Below are positions 51,737-61,674 of a stretch of 64,000 bases of DNA, one piece after another (position 1 is the first letter of the stretch; each line of letters begins with the position of its first letter). A program made the position numbers and the translations under genes. The stretch covers positions 62,001-126,000 of the forward strand of contig NZ_FNYT01000005.1 of the NCBI RefSeq assembly GCF_900109135.1, read 5' to 3'. Source of the DNA: Trichococcus ilyis. GTDB lineage: Bacteria > Bacillota > Bacilli > Lactobacillales > Aerococcaceae. Below the pieces are notes generated by a model that was not told where the DNA came from, did no database searches, and saw only the letters and a program-made list of their open reading frames with translations.

Positions 51737-52786
51737 CTAAAAAATCCGAATGAACAGCTTCGCCATCACATACCCGACCAGCCCGCAGCCCGGAAAGGTC
51801 AACACCCACGTATAGACCATTTCCCTGACCGTCAGCCAGTTTACGCTCCCCAGATGCCTGCCCGCGCCCACTCCCATGATGGCGGTCGTTTTCGTGTGGG
51901 TCGTACTCACCGGCAGCCCCAGAAGGGAAGCCGTCAAGAGGCTCAAGGCTCCGGCAAAATCAGCGCTGAAGCCTTGATAGGTTTCCAGCTTGACCATATT
52001 GACCCCAACCGTTTTGATGATCTTTCCGCCGCCGATCGCGGTCCCCAAGGCCATGACAATGGAACACAGCAGCATCAGCCAGAGCGGGATCGCAAACTCG
52101 GTTGCGGTGCCTCCCTGAGACAAGGCGATGCCCAACAGGAAAATCCCGATGAACTTCTGGCCATCTTGGGCCCCATGCATGAAGGCCATCGCCGCGGCGG
52201 CCGCTATTTGGCTGTTGCGGAAAAAGGTTGATGTGCTCTGGCGTTCGATATCACGGAACAGCGCGCCGACCAGTTTTACCACCAGAAAACCCAAGGACAA
52301 GCCCAGTACGGTGGAAAGCACCAAGCCGTACAGCACCTTGATCCATTCCGCCCCGTTGATGCCGCCGGTGCTGCCCTGCAAAGCGATTGCAGCCCCCGAT
52401 ACACCGGCGATCAAAGCGTGGCTTTCGCTGGTCGGAATACCGAAATACCAAGCCGCAGTGGCCCAGACTACGATCCCAAAGAGCGCCGCACACAGCGCCA
52501 CGACCGCATCCTCCGCATTCCCGCCGAAATCGACCATCTTCGCCATCGTCTGGGCAACTTTCGCGTTGATCGCCGTCATCGCAAAGACGCCCAAAAAATT
52601 GAACACCGCCGCCATCAGGATCGCATTCCGCGGCGTCATGCTCCGGGTCGAGACGCAGGTGGCGATCGCGTTCGGCGCATCGGTCCACCCGTTCACCAAA
52701 ACGACGCCCAACGTCAACACAACCGTCACCAAGGTGGCCGGACTCGTCTGCAGAATCTGGATAAATGCATGGAATGAAATCGCCAT
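51737..52786 (-). CDS. pit: Low-affinity inorganic phosphate transporter (PiT family)
   Basis: A 349-residue membrane protein of the PiT family that imports metal-phosphate with protons or sodium. NGWTDAPNAIATCVSTRSMTP is the first signature repeat and MAFMHGAQDGQKFIGIF the second; GLPVSTTHTKTTAIMGVGAG is conserved in the last third. The ATG at 52786 has AAGGCGGG upstream. It is paired with the DUF47 accessory gene. Confidence 0.95.
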   Translation of the reverse strand: MAISFHAFIQILQTSPATLVTVVLTLGVVLVNGWTDAPNAIATCVSTRSMTPRNAILMAAVFNFLGVFAMTAINAKVAQTMAKMVDFGGNAEDAVVALCAALFGIVVWATAAWYFGIPTSESHALIAGVSGAAIALQGSTGGINGAEWIKVLYGLVLSTVLGLSLGFLVVKLVGALFRDIERQSTSTFFRNSQIAAAAAMAFMHGAQDGQKFIGIFLLGIALSQGGTATEFAIPLWLMLLCSIVMALGTAIGGGKIIKTVGVNMVKLETYQGFSADFAGALSLLTASLLGLPVSTTHTKTTAIMGVGAGRHLGSVNWLTVREMVYTWVLTFPGCGLVGYVMAKLFIRIF

Positions 52787-52836
52787 AACGATCCCGCCTT
52801 TCACGATGACTTATGGTGACAATGAAGCAGACCCCT

Positions 52837-54561
52837 CTACATCGGAATCCCCACTTCGATATGCTGGAAGGAATCTACGTCGAACAAGCCTTTGTCCGTC
52901 AATTTCAGGCGCGGAATGACCGGAAGGCACAGGAACGAGAGGATCATGAAAATGTTCTGCGATTCCTCCGCCAGCGTAGCCAACTGCTCGTGCAGCCCAT
53001 GCAATTCCGCAATCACTTCCTCATACGTTTTTTCCGACATGATGCCGCCGACCCGCAACGGTACAGATGCCAGCACTTTGCCGCCATCCACGATGACGAG
53101 CCCGCCCTGCATCCGTTCCGCTTCCTCGATCGCCAACAGCATATCGTCATCATTCGTTCCGGCCACGACCAGATTATGCGAATCGTGGGCTACAGTCGAG
53201 GCGATCGCGCCGCGCTTCAGACCGAGCCCGCTGACGATCCCAGCTCCGATGCTGCCGGTTTGGTGATGGCGTTCGCAAACCACCATCTTCACTTGATCGT
53301 TTTGCGGATCCGCAACAAAATAGCCGTCTTCCGTCTGCACATCCGCTGCGATTTTCTCGGTGATGATCCGCCCCGGCACAACGCCGATGACCCAGGCTTG
53401 CTGGCCTTTCTCAAGCGGGATCTGCAAGTCATCCTTTGTCACTTGCTTCAGATGGAGGGAAGAGCGGACAGCTTCCGGCACAACAGCGCGGTTGTTTTTT
53501 AAAGCCGCCAGATTCAGCACACGCCCGCCTTTGATGATCGTCTCCGGCTGCAGCTTCTCCAGACTGTCCGTGATCAGGATATCCGCAACATAGCCGGGTG
53601 CGATTGCGCCTTTGTCCTGGATGCCGTGGCACACCGCATTGTTGAGTGTCGCCATCTGGATCGCGATCAGCGGATCCAAGCCCTGTTGGATCGCCAATTC
53701 CGCGGCATAATTGACCGTTCCTTCTTCGGCCAATTCGTCCAAATGCTTGTCGTCCGTGCAGAAGGAGAAGCGGCGGCTGTTCCTTTCATTGATTGCCGGC
53801 AACAGCGCCAGCAAATCCTTCGCAGCCGATCCTTCCCGAACCAACACATGGATGCCGCGGCGGACTCGCGCGATTGCTTCTGCCGCCGTCACCGCTTCAT
53901 GGTCGTTGCGGATGCCGGCCGTGCTGTACACATTCAAGGCGGCATCCGGAAGACCGGCCGCGTGTCCATCGACTTCCAGCCCCGCTTCGATCGTCATGCG
54001 GATTTTCTCCAGCATATCCGGATTCGCATTCAAAACGGAGGGATAATCCATCACTTCCGCCAGGCCGATGACGCTTGGATGCGTCAAATAAGGACGCAGA
54101 TCCTTCGCCGTCAACGTCGCCCCGTTCTGCTCGAAAGGCGTCGCCGGCACGCACGAAGGCAGCTTCATCAGGATGTCCATGTCGCAATTGGCGGCGTCCT
54201 CCAGCATGAAGTCGATGCCGATTTTCCCCGCCACGTTCGCGATTTCATGCGGATCGGTCACAACGGTCGTCACGCCGTGTTTGATCAGCGCCCGCGAAAA
54301 TTCCGCCGGCGTCACCATCGTCGATTCGATATGGATATGGCCGTCGATAAAGCCAGGCATAATGAACTTGCCGGTCGCATCCACCACTTGCTTTCCGTTC
54401 GGATAGGCACCGATGCCGACGATGCGACCGTCCTTGATCGCAACGTCCGCCGCAAAAGTCTCCAGCGAAAACACATCAACGACTGTTCCGTTTTGGATGA
54501 TGAGGTCGGCTTCCTCCGGTTGCTGTGCCGCCTGGATCAATCTAATCAATGCATCTGTCAT
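52837..54561 (-). CDS. ade: Adenine deaminase
   Basis: A 574-residue amidohydrolase that converts adenine to hypoxanthine and ammonia for purine salvage. The metal motif MPGFIDGHIHIEST (about 64-77), GVTTVVTDPHEIANVAG, and VVAGTNDDDMLLAIEEAERM near the C-terminus match the Ade family; length is normal. The ATG at 54561 has GGGGGA upstream. A TATAAT box lies at 54619-54624 on the minus strand; I see no purine riboswitch. Single gene. Confidence 0.95.
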   Translation of the reverse strand: MTDALIRLIQAAQQPEEADLIIQNGTVVDVFSLETFAADVAIKDGRIVGIGAYPNGKQVVDATGKFIMPGFIDGHIHIESTMVTPAEFSRALIKHGVTTVVTDPHEIANVAGKIGIDFMLEDAANCDMDILMKLPSCVPATPFEQNGATLTAKDLRPYLTHPSVIGLAEVMDYPSVLNANPDMLEKIRMTIEAGLEVDGHAAGLPDAALNVYSTAGIRNDHEAVTAAEAIARVRRGIHVLVREGSAAKDLLALLPAINERNSRRFSFCTDDKHLDELAEEGTVNYAAELAIQQGLDPLIAIQMATLNNAVCHGIQDKGAIAPGYVADILITDSLEKLQPETIIKGGRVLNLAALKNNRAVVPEAVRSSLHLKQVTKDDLQIPLEKGQQAWVIGVVPGRIITEKIAADVQTEDGYFVADPQNDQVKMVVCERHHQTGSIGAGIVSGLGLKRGAIASTVAHDSHNLVVAGTNDDDMLLAIEEAERMQGGLVIVDGGKVLASVPLRVGGIMSEKTYEEVIAELHGLHEQLATLAEESQNIFMILSFLCLPVIPRLKLTDKGLFDVDSFQHIEVGIPM

Positions 54562-54743
54562 ACAAATTCCCCCTGGTTCCATTCGCTCCCTAAATCAGCG
54601 AATCTCGTTGTTTCCTATATTATACACGATTCACGCGGGGACCGATAAGCTTCTTATTGATGCAGTATTTCAGTACTCCCACCGAATCAAGTGATCGATT
54701 TTATCTATCAACCTTGTTCGATTATAACTGTTTGCTTCTTACA

Positions 54744-54903
54744 TAGACTGGTGATAAGATTTCCTCATGCCTCAGAGCGACAAAAAGTAAGGGAATGTCG
54801 GTTTGGGGACCAGCATCACAAGCAACAACCGTGTGGGGGAGTTTTTTCGGTCGAATGACCGCCAGCGATTCAAATAAAAAAACAAAAACAGGAGTGAATC
54901 ATA
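54744..54903 (+). promoter_or_regulatory. Promoter and leader of the cystine ABC transporter
   Basis: TTGCTT (about 54731-54736), 17-bp spacer and TAAGAT, followed by a leader of about 130 nt with small helices (CGACA/TGTCG, CGGTC-GAAT-GACCG). A T-run after GGGGGAG lies at about 54842. It does not match a riboswitch class that I know, and no gene is seen in it. Confidence 0.4.
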
Positions 54904-55749
54904 ATGAAGAAACTATTATCAAAAATCTTATTCGTGGGTACAGCAGGTTTGGCTTTGGCGGCTTGCGGCGCAACAACAACCGACTCCAGCTCGGACAGCG
55001 CTTCTACAGCATCGAGCACTGCTCCAACAACAAACGTCCTGAAAACGATCGAAGAAAACAAACAATTGCGCATCGGTGTGGAAGGCACTTACCCTCCATT
55101 CAGCTATCATGATACAGAAACAGGCGACTTGGTCGGTTTCGAAGTGGAAATCGCGGAAGTCATCGCGGAAGATTTGGGCGTTGAACCCGTCTTCGTCGAA
55201 ACAAAATGGGATTCCCTGATCGCCGGATTGGACGTCAACAAATACGATATCGTCATCAACAACGTCGGCGTTACGGAAGAACGCCAAGAAGCTTATGACT
55301 TCACTGATGCTTATTTCGAGTCCTATGGCCAATTGGCGGTCAGCGCAGACTCTGACATCCAAACATTGGCAGACTACAGCGGCAAAAAATCAGCCCAATC
55401 GACCACAAGCAATTACGCAAAGAACGCTACTGACCTGGGCGCTGAAATCGTCCCTGTCGATGGCTTCAACCAAGCAGTCGAATTGATCACTTCCGGTCGC
55501 GCGGACGGTACGATCAACGATTACATCACGTTCTTGACTTATTTTGAAGAACATCCGGAATCCACTTTGCGCCTGATCGACGAAAAATTGCCAACCAACG
55601 ATAAGGTCGGCATCATCTTGCAAAAGGAAAACGCAGATTTCCAGGCTAAACTGAACGAAATCATCGCAGCACGCACAGAAGACGGCACATTCAAAGCCAT
55701 CTTCGAAAAATACCTGGGTGAAGACATCAGCGTCGGCGCCAACGAATAA
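54904..55749 (+). CDS. Amino-acid ABC transporter substrate-binding lipoprotein, probably cystine
   Basis: A 281-residue type 3 solute-binding protein. The signal peptide ends in the lipobox LALAAC; a Ser/Thr-rich linker follows. EGTYPPFSYHDTETGDLVGF, ETKWDSLIAGLDVNKYDIVI and GVTEERQEAYDF are closely like FliY/TcyA cystine-binding proteins. It would capture cystine outside the membrane for the permease and ATPase downstream. The ATG has AGGAGTG upstream. A hairpin behind it may reduce read-through so that the binding protein is made in excess. Confidence 0.9.
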   Translation: MKKLLSKILFVGTAGLALAACGATTTDSSSDSASTASSTAPTTNVLKTIEENKQLRIGVEGTYPPFSYHDTETGDLVGFEVEIAEVIAEDLGVEPVFVETKWDSLIAGLDVNKYDIVINNVGVTEERQEAYDFTDAYFESYGQLAVSADSDIQTLADYSGKKSAQSTTSNYAKNATDLGAEIVPVDGFNQAVELITSGRADGTINDYITFLTYFEEHPESTLRLIDEKLPTNDKVGIILQKENADFQAKLNEIIAARTEDGTFKAIFEKYLGEDISVGANE

Positions 55750-55787
55750 GAAAAGCGGAACGGACTCGTTCAGTCTTACATTCAGAA

Positions 55788-55830
55788 AATCGTACCGATT
55801 GCGCGTGGTAGCGCGCAATCGGTACGATTT
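55788..55830 (+). terminator. Hairpin between the binding protein and permease genes
   Basis: Stem AAATCGTACCGATTGCGC / GCGCAATCGGTACGATTT with a weak T-tract. It probably acts as a partial terminator or as an mRNA-stabilising end for the binding protein transcript. Confidence 0.8.
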
Positions 55831-55982
55831 ATCTGATTTTTGAACGGTTAATCCCTGACGCTAGCCATGCTTGTTGGATGCATGATACAATTTGGTATCG
55901 CGCAAAACGCTTGCTGTGATGCGCTTTTGGAATTTGAATACATTTTAGTTTTTTAATAAAAAAAAGGAACGGTGAGTAAATT

Positions 55983-56651
55983 TTGCAGCATACATTATCC
56001 ATAATCGAAAACGCCCTATGGCCAATTCTGGAAGCAGGATTTACCGTCACCATCCCCTTGGCGCTGATTTCCTTTGCTTTGTCGCTTGTCCTGGCGGTCC
56101 TGACCGCGATCATGCGGATTTCGAAAAGCAAATTGTTGAAAGGACTGGCTTGGTTCTACGTCTGGGTATTCCGAGGAACCCCGCTTTTGATCCAATTGTT
56201 CATCGTCTTCTTCGGTTTGCCGAAGCTGAACATCACGTTGGATGCGTGGACCGCCGCCATCCTGACTTTTGCCCTGAACAGCGGCGCCTATTCGGCCGAA
56301 TCCATCCGCGGCGCGATCCTGTCCATCCCGAGAGGGCAATGGGAAGCGGCCGATTCCTTGGGCATGACGCACGCACAGGTCCTGAGAAGGATCATCTTCC
56401 CGCAGACCATCCGGATCGCTTTGCCAGCTGTCATGAACGACTTCATTTCCTTGGTGAAATCGACTTCGTTGGCTTCCAGCATCACAATCATCGAAATGAC
56501 GATGGTCGGGCAGCAGTTCGCTTCCGTCACCTATGAACCGCTGATTCTGTATTCGGAAGTTGCTGTCATCTATCTCCTGATCAGTACTGTATTGACCTGG
56601 CTCCAAGGCAAATTGGAAACCCGAACTTCCAAATATTTGAGAAAGGCGTGA
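55983..56651 (+). CDS. Amino-acid ABC transporter permease, probably cystine
   Basis: A 222-residue HisM/TcyB-type permease with about five helices. Conserved are FRGTPLLIQLFIVFFGLP and the EAA loop EAADSLGMTHAQVLRRIIFP, which docks the ATPase. The start appears to be a TTG at 55983 with GGTGAG close upstream. It overlaps no gene, and the ATPase follows after 4 bp. Confidence 0.92.
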   Translation: MQHTLSIIENALWPILEAGFTVTIPLALISFALSLVLAVLTAIMRISKSKLLKGLAWFYVWVFRGTPLLIQLFIVFFGLPKLNITLDAWTAAILTFALNSGAYSAESIRGAILSIPRGQWEAADSLGMTHAQVLRRIIFPQTIRIALPAVMNDFISLVKSTSLASSITIIEMTMVGQQFASVTYEPLILYSEVAVIYLLISTVLTWLQGKLETRTSKYLRKA

Positions 56652-56655
56652 AGAA

Positions 56656-57393
56656 ATGATCGAGATCAAACATATCCAAAAATCTTACGGCGACTTTCAT
56701 GCCCTCAAGGACATCTCGTTGACTTTCCGAGCCGGCGAAACAACGGTAATCGTCGGCCCATCCGGTTCGGGCAAGTCCACCTTGCTGCGTACGCTGAACC
56801 TGCTGGAAGTGCCCGAAAGCGGCATCCTGAAGAACGGGGAGCTCGAAGTCGATTTCAGCGCGAAACTCCCAAAGGAAACGATGATGGCGATCCGCAAAGA
56901 AACCGCGATGGTCTTCCAGAGTTTCAACCTCTTCCCGCATCTTTCGGTATTGGAAAATGTCATCGAAGGCCCGATTACGGTCCTGAAACTTTCGAAAACG
57001 GAAGCGACGGCCAGAGCGAAAAAACTGCTGACGAAAGTGGGCTTGGCCGACAAACTGAACCATTACCCGGACCAACTGTCGGGCGGCCAACAACAGCGCG
57101 TAGCCATCGCCCGTGCTTTGGCTATGGAGCCTGATTTCGTCCTGTTCGATGAACCCACTTCCGCCCTCGACCCCGAGTTGGAGGCAGAAGTGCTGCGCGT
57201 CCTGAAGGAACTCGCCTCCGAGAAGCTGTCCATGATCATCGTGACGCACAACCTCGAGTTCGCACGGGAAGCCGCCGACCGCATGCTTTTCCTGGAGGAC
57301 GGCAAAGTCGGCTTCGACGGCCCGACGAAAGATTTCTTCGAAAGCACAACCGATCCAAGGATTGCCCGTTTTATCAACAGCATCACGATCTAA
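56656..57393 (+). CDS. Amino-acid ABC transporter ATP-binding protein, probably cystine
   Basis: A 245-residue ATPase of the polar amino acid family. Walker A is [10 protein letters not shown]-loop [11 protein letters not shown], signature [15 protein letters not shown], Walker [14 protein letters not shown] and the H-loop [18 protein letters not shown]. Start ATG has AAAGGCG upstream. It completes the three-gene transporter, and a terminator follows. Confidence 0.95.
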   Translation: MIEIKHIQKSYGDFHALKDISLTFRAGETTVIVGPSGSGKSTLLRTLNLLEVPESGILKNGELEVDFSAKLPKETMMAIRKETAMVFQSFNLFPHLSVLENVIEGPITVLKLSKTEATARAKKLLTKVGLADKLNHYPDQLSGGQQQRVAIARALAMEPDFVLFDEPTSALDPELEAEVLRVLKELASEKLSMIIVTHNLEFAREAADRMLFLEDGKVGFDGPTKDFFESTTDPRIARFINSITI

Positions 57394-57446
57394 AAAAAGA
57401 TAGACGAAACCAAAGCATCGAAAACTTTGGTCACGTCTATCTTTTT
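57393..57446 (+). terminator. Terminator after the cystine transporter operon
   Basis: Stem AAAAAGATAGACG / CGTCTATCTTTTT with an inner CCAAAG / CTTTGG stem; T-rich end. Bidirectional. Confidence 0.9.
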
Positions 57447-57463
57447 TATTGAATCTATTGTGT

Positions 57464-57745
57464 TCAGCCTTCTGACTTGTTCTCGATTTCGATGATGGTC
57501 ATGATCGCGTAATTCGCCAAATCCATCAGCGTGTCGGTAATGCTTTCGTCCTTGACTTCGGCCTCTTGCTTGATGAGTTGTTTGAAGCGGTGCAGTTTAT
57601 CATCCAACCGGATAGCCGGCATCGTCAGCCCGTACTCTTGGAAGCCGTCACCAAAACTATCCCCGTAGTCTCTGTTTTTTGCCGCATACAGCTGATTCAG
57701 CCTCTCGCATATTTCCCTGTGCAGCTCGACTTTCGTCATATCCAT
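57464..57745 (-). CDS. DUF1599 / MazG-like nucleotide-modification-associated protein
   Basis: A 93-residue all-helical protein matching the DUF1599 (Nmad1-like) domain. Visible are LYAAKNRDYGDSF, IRLDDKLHRFKQLI and the acidic DTLMDLANYAIMTIIEI, which resembles the metal-binding helix of MazG/dUTPase-type NTP pyrophosphatases. It may hydrolyse modified or non-standard nucleotides. The ATG at 57745 has AAGGG 8 nt upstream. Single small gene. Confidence 0.85.
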   Translation of the reverse strand: MDMTKVELHREICERLNQLYAAKNRDYGDSFGDGFQEYGLTMPAIRLDDKLHRFKQLIKQEAEVKDESITDTLMDLANYAIMTIIEIENKSEG

Positions 57746-57794
57746 CACCGTTTCCCTTCTTGACAGACTCCCCGTCTGTTGGTTTTATTTCCGC

Positions 57795-58718
57795 CTATTC
57801 CTTATCGAGTACCCTACCCATATCCTCGCAGCAGTTATATTCGAACTGGATCGTCAAGTGGGTCACACCGAAGCGCCCTTTCAATATCTGTTCCACCTTT
57901 TTGTAGATGTCAGCTAGTTCACTGACCAAAATGTCATTTTGCAGGTTTACGTGGGCTTCAAAAAAGAGCGTGTGCTCGTCCAATGCCCAAATGTGGACGT
58001 GATGGATATTTTTTATCGCATCCAGCTTTTCGAGTTCCTCCGCCATTTCATCGATATCCACCGTTTTCGGTGTTCCCTGCATCAGGATGTTCGCCGACTC
58101 TTTCAATATTTCATAACTTTCCTTGAGGATGTACAGTCCGATCAATACCGTCAATGCGGGATCAATCCAGTAAGCCTCGAAATAATAGATGACTATGCCG
58201 CCGACCATTACCCCGACTGATGAAAGGGCGTCGCTCAGAAAATGCAGGTATACCGCGCGCATATTCAAATCATCTCCTGAACTCTTATGCAGCAGGTATA
58301 CGGCCACTGCATTGAGGATGATCCCGATTGCGGCGATCACGATGACCAACAGTGCGTTTATTTTTTCAGGCTGAATGAACTTGAAATAAGCTTCCCTGAA
58401 AAGGAAAAGGGACATGATGATCAGTAGTGTGGCATTGATGACCGCGGCTATGATGGTAGCTCTTCTGTAGCCGAAGGTGTTTTTCTTATCGTGTTCTTTT
58501 GCTGCCATCCTGACGGCAAACCAACTGATGATGATGGACAATACGTCGCTGAGGTTGTGGAGTGCATCGGAAAGCAGCGATAAACTGCCGGAAAGCCAGC
58601 CACCCAATACTTCGGCGATTGTCAGCACAATCTTCAGGACCATGGTCAGGAGTAAATTTTTCCCTTTTGTGCCATCCGGACTGTCCGGATGGCTGTGTGC
58701 ATGAGTATGTGCAGTCAT
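57795..58718 (-). CDS. Cation diffusion facilitator, zinc/cadmium exporter (CzcD-like)
   Basis: A 307-residue CDF exporter. The N-terminus is His-rich (MTAHTHAHSHPD). Six membrane helices carry the metal site residues LLSDALHNLSD in helix 2 and LHFLSDALSS in helix 5. The C-terminal cytosolic domain (about 210-300) includes IHHVHIWALDEHTLFFEAHV. It removes Zn2+ or Cd2+ in exchange for protons. The ATG has GGAGG upstream. No regulator gene is adjacent. Confidence 0.95.
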   Translation of the reverse strand: MTAHTHAHSHPDSPDGTKGKNLLLTMVLKIVLTIAEVLGGWLSGSLSLLSDALHNLSDVLSIIISWFAVRMAAKEHDKKNTFGYRRATIIAAVINATLLIIMSLFLFREAYFKFIQPEKINALLVIVIAAIGIILNAVAVYLLHKSSGDDLNMRAVYLHFLSDALSSVGVMVGGIVIYYFEAYWIDPALTVLIGLYILKESYEILKESANILMQGTPKTVDIDEMAEELEKLDAIKNIHHVHIWALDEHTLFFEAHVNLQNDILVSELADIYKKVEQILKGRFGVTHLTIQFEYNCCEDMGRVLDKE

Positions 58719-58866
58719 CGTTCAAACCTCCAGTCGCGGGCAGCCTTTTGCATGTGCACACCAATCTCTTCCCCCTAATCATACTCCATATTCTTCGGAA
58801 TGGAAAAAAACATGGCCGCTTTTCCAGACAAAAAGGGACTCCCATTTCAGGAATCCCTCTTGCTTT

Positions 58867-61668
58867 TCAGCTGATACGTCTTTTCCGCTCTAAACGGGGC
58901 AAGGACGATTGCCTTTGCTTGTTCCAAAAGCCTTCATTGCAGAACAGCAAAAGCAGGCCGGAAATGGAAAGCATGGCCCCTATTCCCAGGAACGGCGTTT
59001 GGTAAGTCAGCGTAATTTTCGATTCCCCCGCAGGCAGCGGAATGCCGATGAATCCGTAGTTCACCTTCACCGTTCCGACCTCTTTGCCGTTGACCTCCGC
59101 TTTCCATCCGGAAGTATACGGGATGGCTGTCGTGAGCACGCTCGGTTCAGCCTGCGTGATCGTTCCGCTTATTTTTTCATCCGTGAAAGTTTTGATTGCC
59201 ATGGCATTCGCCTGTTTTTCTGATACGCGTGCGGCGTACTGGTCATCAAGCGGATACGCATAGATTTTGATGTCGTCCAACTTGTACGTGCCGGCAGCGC
59301 TCAACTGCAGGCTGAGGGCTGCTGATTCCACCGTGCCCCCTTGGCTTCCCATGTTGAACAGCATGTTCTCGCGGTGGAAATAGGAACTGAAGGTCAACAG
59401 ATCGCTTTGGTCGACCGCCTTGGTCCGATGCGCAAAGGACACCCGTGCATCGTAGCCGATCGGTGTCCAGCCGTACTCCTTTTGGGGTTCGGGATCGAAA
59501 TCCAAGCCTTCCAGATGGACATACACCTCCGCGTTCGCCAGTTCTTGCAAATTGTTCGGCACTAAATCGATTGTGCCTGCGCCATCTTTGACCGTGATCT
59601 TCCCTCCGGAAACGTGCACTTTCTCCGGATCAGCCGATGCCATGGAAAAACCCACATCCTTGACGGTCAGCTCCCCTTCAAATGGCGATAATGCTGCCGT
59701 ATCCAGCTCTGTCGGTTCCAGCACGATCCCATAGGACAGGAAGGCTTCCTTTTCCACCGGATTGTATTTTTCGAATGCTTCCGTAGAAAGATACACCGAT
59801 TCCGCGTAGGCAAAGGGATAGGCCTGTTCACTCCGCGCAACGACAAACGCCCCTTCGTCATCCCCGGTCTGTTGAACCACTTCATAGCCGTCAGGCAGAT
59901 ATTTGGCGCGCTTGGCTTCCGTCAAAATATATTTCACACCCAACAGATTGTTGACGATCCGGCGATCATCGAAGCCTCCCCGGACCGGTTGGATCAGTTG
60001 GAATTGGTTGTTTTCCAGTTGCTTTGCAAAATCGGCGACTGCCCCGTTGGTAACCGAAAGATAGGAATTCATGCCCATCCGGTTCAGCAGGGACATCTGA
60101 TTTTTGACGTCATTGTCCTTGGAGGTCACGCCGATCCGATAGATTCCCGGATCTTTGATCAGCTGCTCGGCGCCGCCAAAGGTCTCTTTGTATGTCTCAT
60201 CGACTGTGCCATAATCCAAAAGAGTCGCGACCTCATTTTGGCCATCCGGTTGGTAGAAATCCCGCGCGTTGGAGACCAAATTGGCCATCCCCAGGACCAG
60301 CAGCGCCACGGAAATGGCGGTTTTGGCAGTGCCGCTCAACCGTCCGGATCTGTTCCGCCAAGATCCCCAGGCCATCAATACCAACATCAGCCAAGCAAAG
60401 GCAACCGGGGTAAGATAGGCAAGCCGAAACGGAGTCTCCTCTCCGGCGACGGCAACCATCTCCTCTCCGGCAACGGCAACCACCACTGGAACTGAGCTGA
60501 ACGCAACTGCCGAGAGCACCATCGCTTTCAGTTCAGAACGCGTCAGATTGAACCGTTCATTGAACAGTATCGCCGAGCCAGCCGAAACAAAAAGCGGGAT
60601 GGCGAAAGTCCAGCGGTTATAGGGACCCGAAAAACCGTTCATGATGGAGCCGAAAGCCGGCAGCAGCAGGATGACGGCGTACACCGACAGGTTCGCCGTG
60701 ATGTAGCCGAATTTCTTGCGCCACAGAAACAGCAAGGGGGCCAACAGCACCGTGCAGGCGGCAAGGCCAAAGACCGTCCATAAGAACCGCTCCGTGATCA
60801 AGAGGTCCTTAAACAGGCCCAGATAATATTCGATCGGATAAAACCTCAGTCCGGCGGCGAATTCCCCCGGTTCTCGGGAAGAATGCAAAAAACCCCAGAC
60901 AACCGGTGCCAAAAGGATACCGGCCAGCAGCACCCCGATGAGATAGGAATAAAGGGCCCGCCAAACATACCCGAAGATGCTTTTCCATTCCTTGATGCCA
61001 TGCAGATCGAAATAGCGGGTGATCGCAAAAATAAAGACCAATATCGTCAGCATGTAAAAGAAATAAAAATTGCTGAAAGCACTGCAGAAAACGGCCAAAA
61101 TAAAGGCGGTGTTCGATTCCCCCTGCAGAATCCGTTCCATCCCCAGGCACAGCAAAGGAAAAATGATCATCGGCAGGAGAAAGAAAGGATGTCTGATCAC
61201 ATTCAAAACCACGTAAAAAGTGAAGGTGTACAGGATGCTTCCAACCAAGGCGCCCGGATTTTCTATCTTCATCTGTCGGCAGAACGCCAAGAAAGCCAAA
61301 CCGACCGCATACACACGCAGCAACACCAATACATGATAGGCCCATTCCGTCATGCCCGCCGGAAACAGCAAGCCGAGATAGACGAAAGGATCCCCGATCA
61401 CATAATAACCATAAGAGGCGATGACATCCGCCCCCAAGCCGATGTTCCAATCCCATAAAGGGAATCCGTGCGTTGGATGGCTTAAGAATCCCCGCCACAT
61501 GCTCAAGTAATCCTTAAAAACGAGATAATGCTGCGAAAAACCGTCGCCTTCCCAAATGAATGACTTCTGTTCCTTCACAAAGTACCCGTAGATGAGGGCC
61601 GTCATCACTAAAAATAAGCCTGTATAATAGACAGCTGTTTTTTTTTTCACGTTGTTCTCTTCAAACAT
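58867..61668 (-). CDS. YfhO family membrane glycosyltransferase (GT-C)
   Basis: A 933-residue protein with about twelve to thirteen membrane helices, a large extracellular domain (about 480-870) and a final helix. It belongs to the YfhO family of GT-C enzymes, which in Bacillus and Listeria transfer sugars from a lipid carrier to lipoteichoic or wall teichoic acid outside the membrane. FIWEGDGFSQHYLVFKDYLS at the N-terminus has the conserved Asp. A 24-bp tandem duplication gives VAVAGEEMVAVAGEET. It is the last gene of csbB-gtrA-yfhO, six bases behind gtrA. Confidence 0.93.
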   Translation of the reverse strand: MFEENNVKKKTAVYYTGLFLVMTALIYGYFVKEQKSFIWEGDGFSQHYLVFKDYLSMWRGFLSHPTHGFPLWDWNIGLGADVIASYGYYVIGDPFVYLGLLFPAGMTEWAYHVLVLLRVYAVGLAFLAFCRQMKIENPGALVGSILYTFTFYVVLNVIRHPFFLLPMIIFPLLCLGMERILQGESNTAFILAVFCSAFSNFYFFYMLTILVFIFAITRYFDLHGIKEWKSIFGYVWRALYSYLIGVLLAGILLAPVVWGFLHSSREPGEFAAGLRFYPIEYYLGLFKDLLITERFLWTVFGLAACTVLLAPLLFLWRKKFGYITANLSVYAVILLLPAFGSIMNGFSGPYNRWTFAIPLFVSAGSAILFNERFNLTRSELKAMVLSAVAFSSVPVVVAVAGEEMVAVAGEETPFRLAYLTPVAFAWLMLVLMAWGSWRNRSGRLSGTAKTAISVALLVLGMANLVSNARDFYQPDGQNEVATLLDYGTVDETYKETFGGAEQLIKDPGIYRIGVTSKDNDVKNQMSLLNRMGMNSYLSVTNGAVADFAKQLENNQFQLIQPVRGGFDDRRIVNNLLGVKYILTEAKRAKYLPDGYEVVQQTGDDEGAFVVARSEQAYPFAYAESVYLSTEAFEKYNPVEKEAFLSYGIVLEPTELDTAALSPFEGELTVKDVGFSMASADPEKVHVSGGKITVKDGAGTIDLVPNNLQELANAEVYVHLEGLDFDPEPQKEYGWTPIGYDARVSFAHRTKAVDQSDLLTFSSYFHRENMLFNMGSQGGTVESAALSLQLSAAGTYKLDDIKIYAYPLDDQYAARVSEKQANAMAIKTFTDEKISGTITQAEPSVLTTAIPYTSGWKAEVNGKEVGTVKVNYGFIGIPLPAGESKITLTYQTPFLGIGAMLSISGLLLLFCNEGFWNKQRQSSLPRLERKRRIS
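60435..60482. repeat. 24-bp in-frame tandem duplication inside yfhO
   Basis: 60435-60458 and 60459-60482 are identical but for one base (60448 G, 60472 A). It inserts eight residues in a hydrophobic stretch. Confidence 0.9.
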
Positions 61669-61674
61669 GCCTGC

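Noticed and set aside
54562-54680. Purine riboswitch before adenine deaminase
   Set aside because: The leader is about 45-50 nt, too short for a purine aptamer, and none of the conserved loops are seen.
54744-54903. Lysine-type or other riboswitch before the cystine transporter
   Set aside because: The short match AAGGGAATGTCG is not supported by the other conserved blocks of the lysine class, and no clear terminator/antiterminator pair is present.
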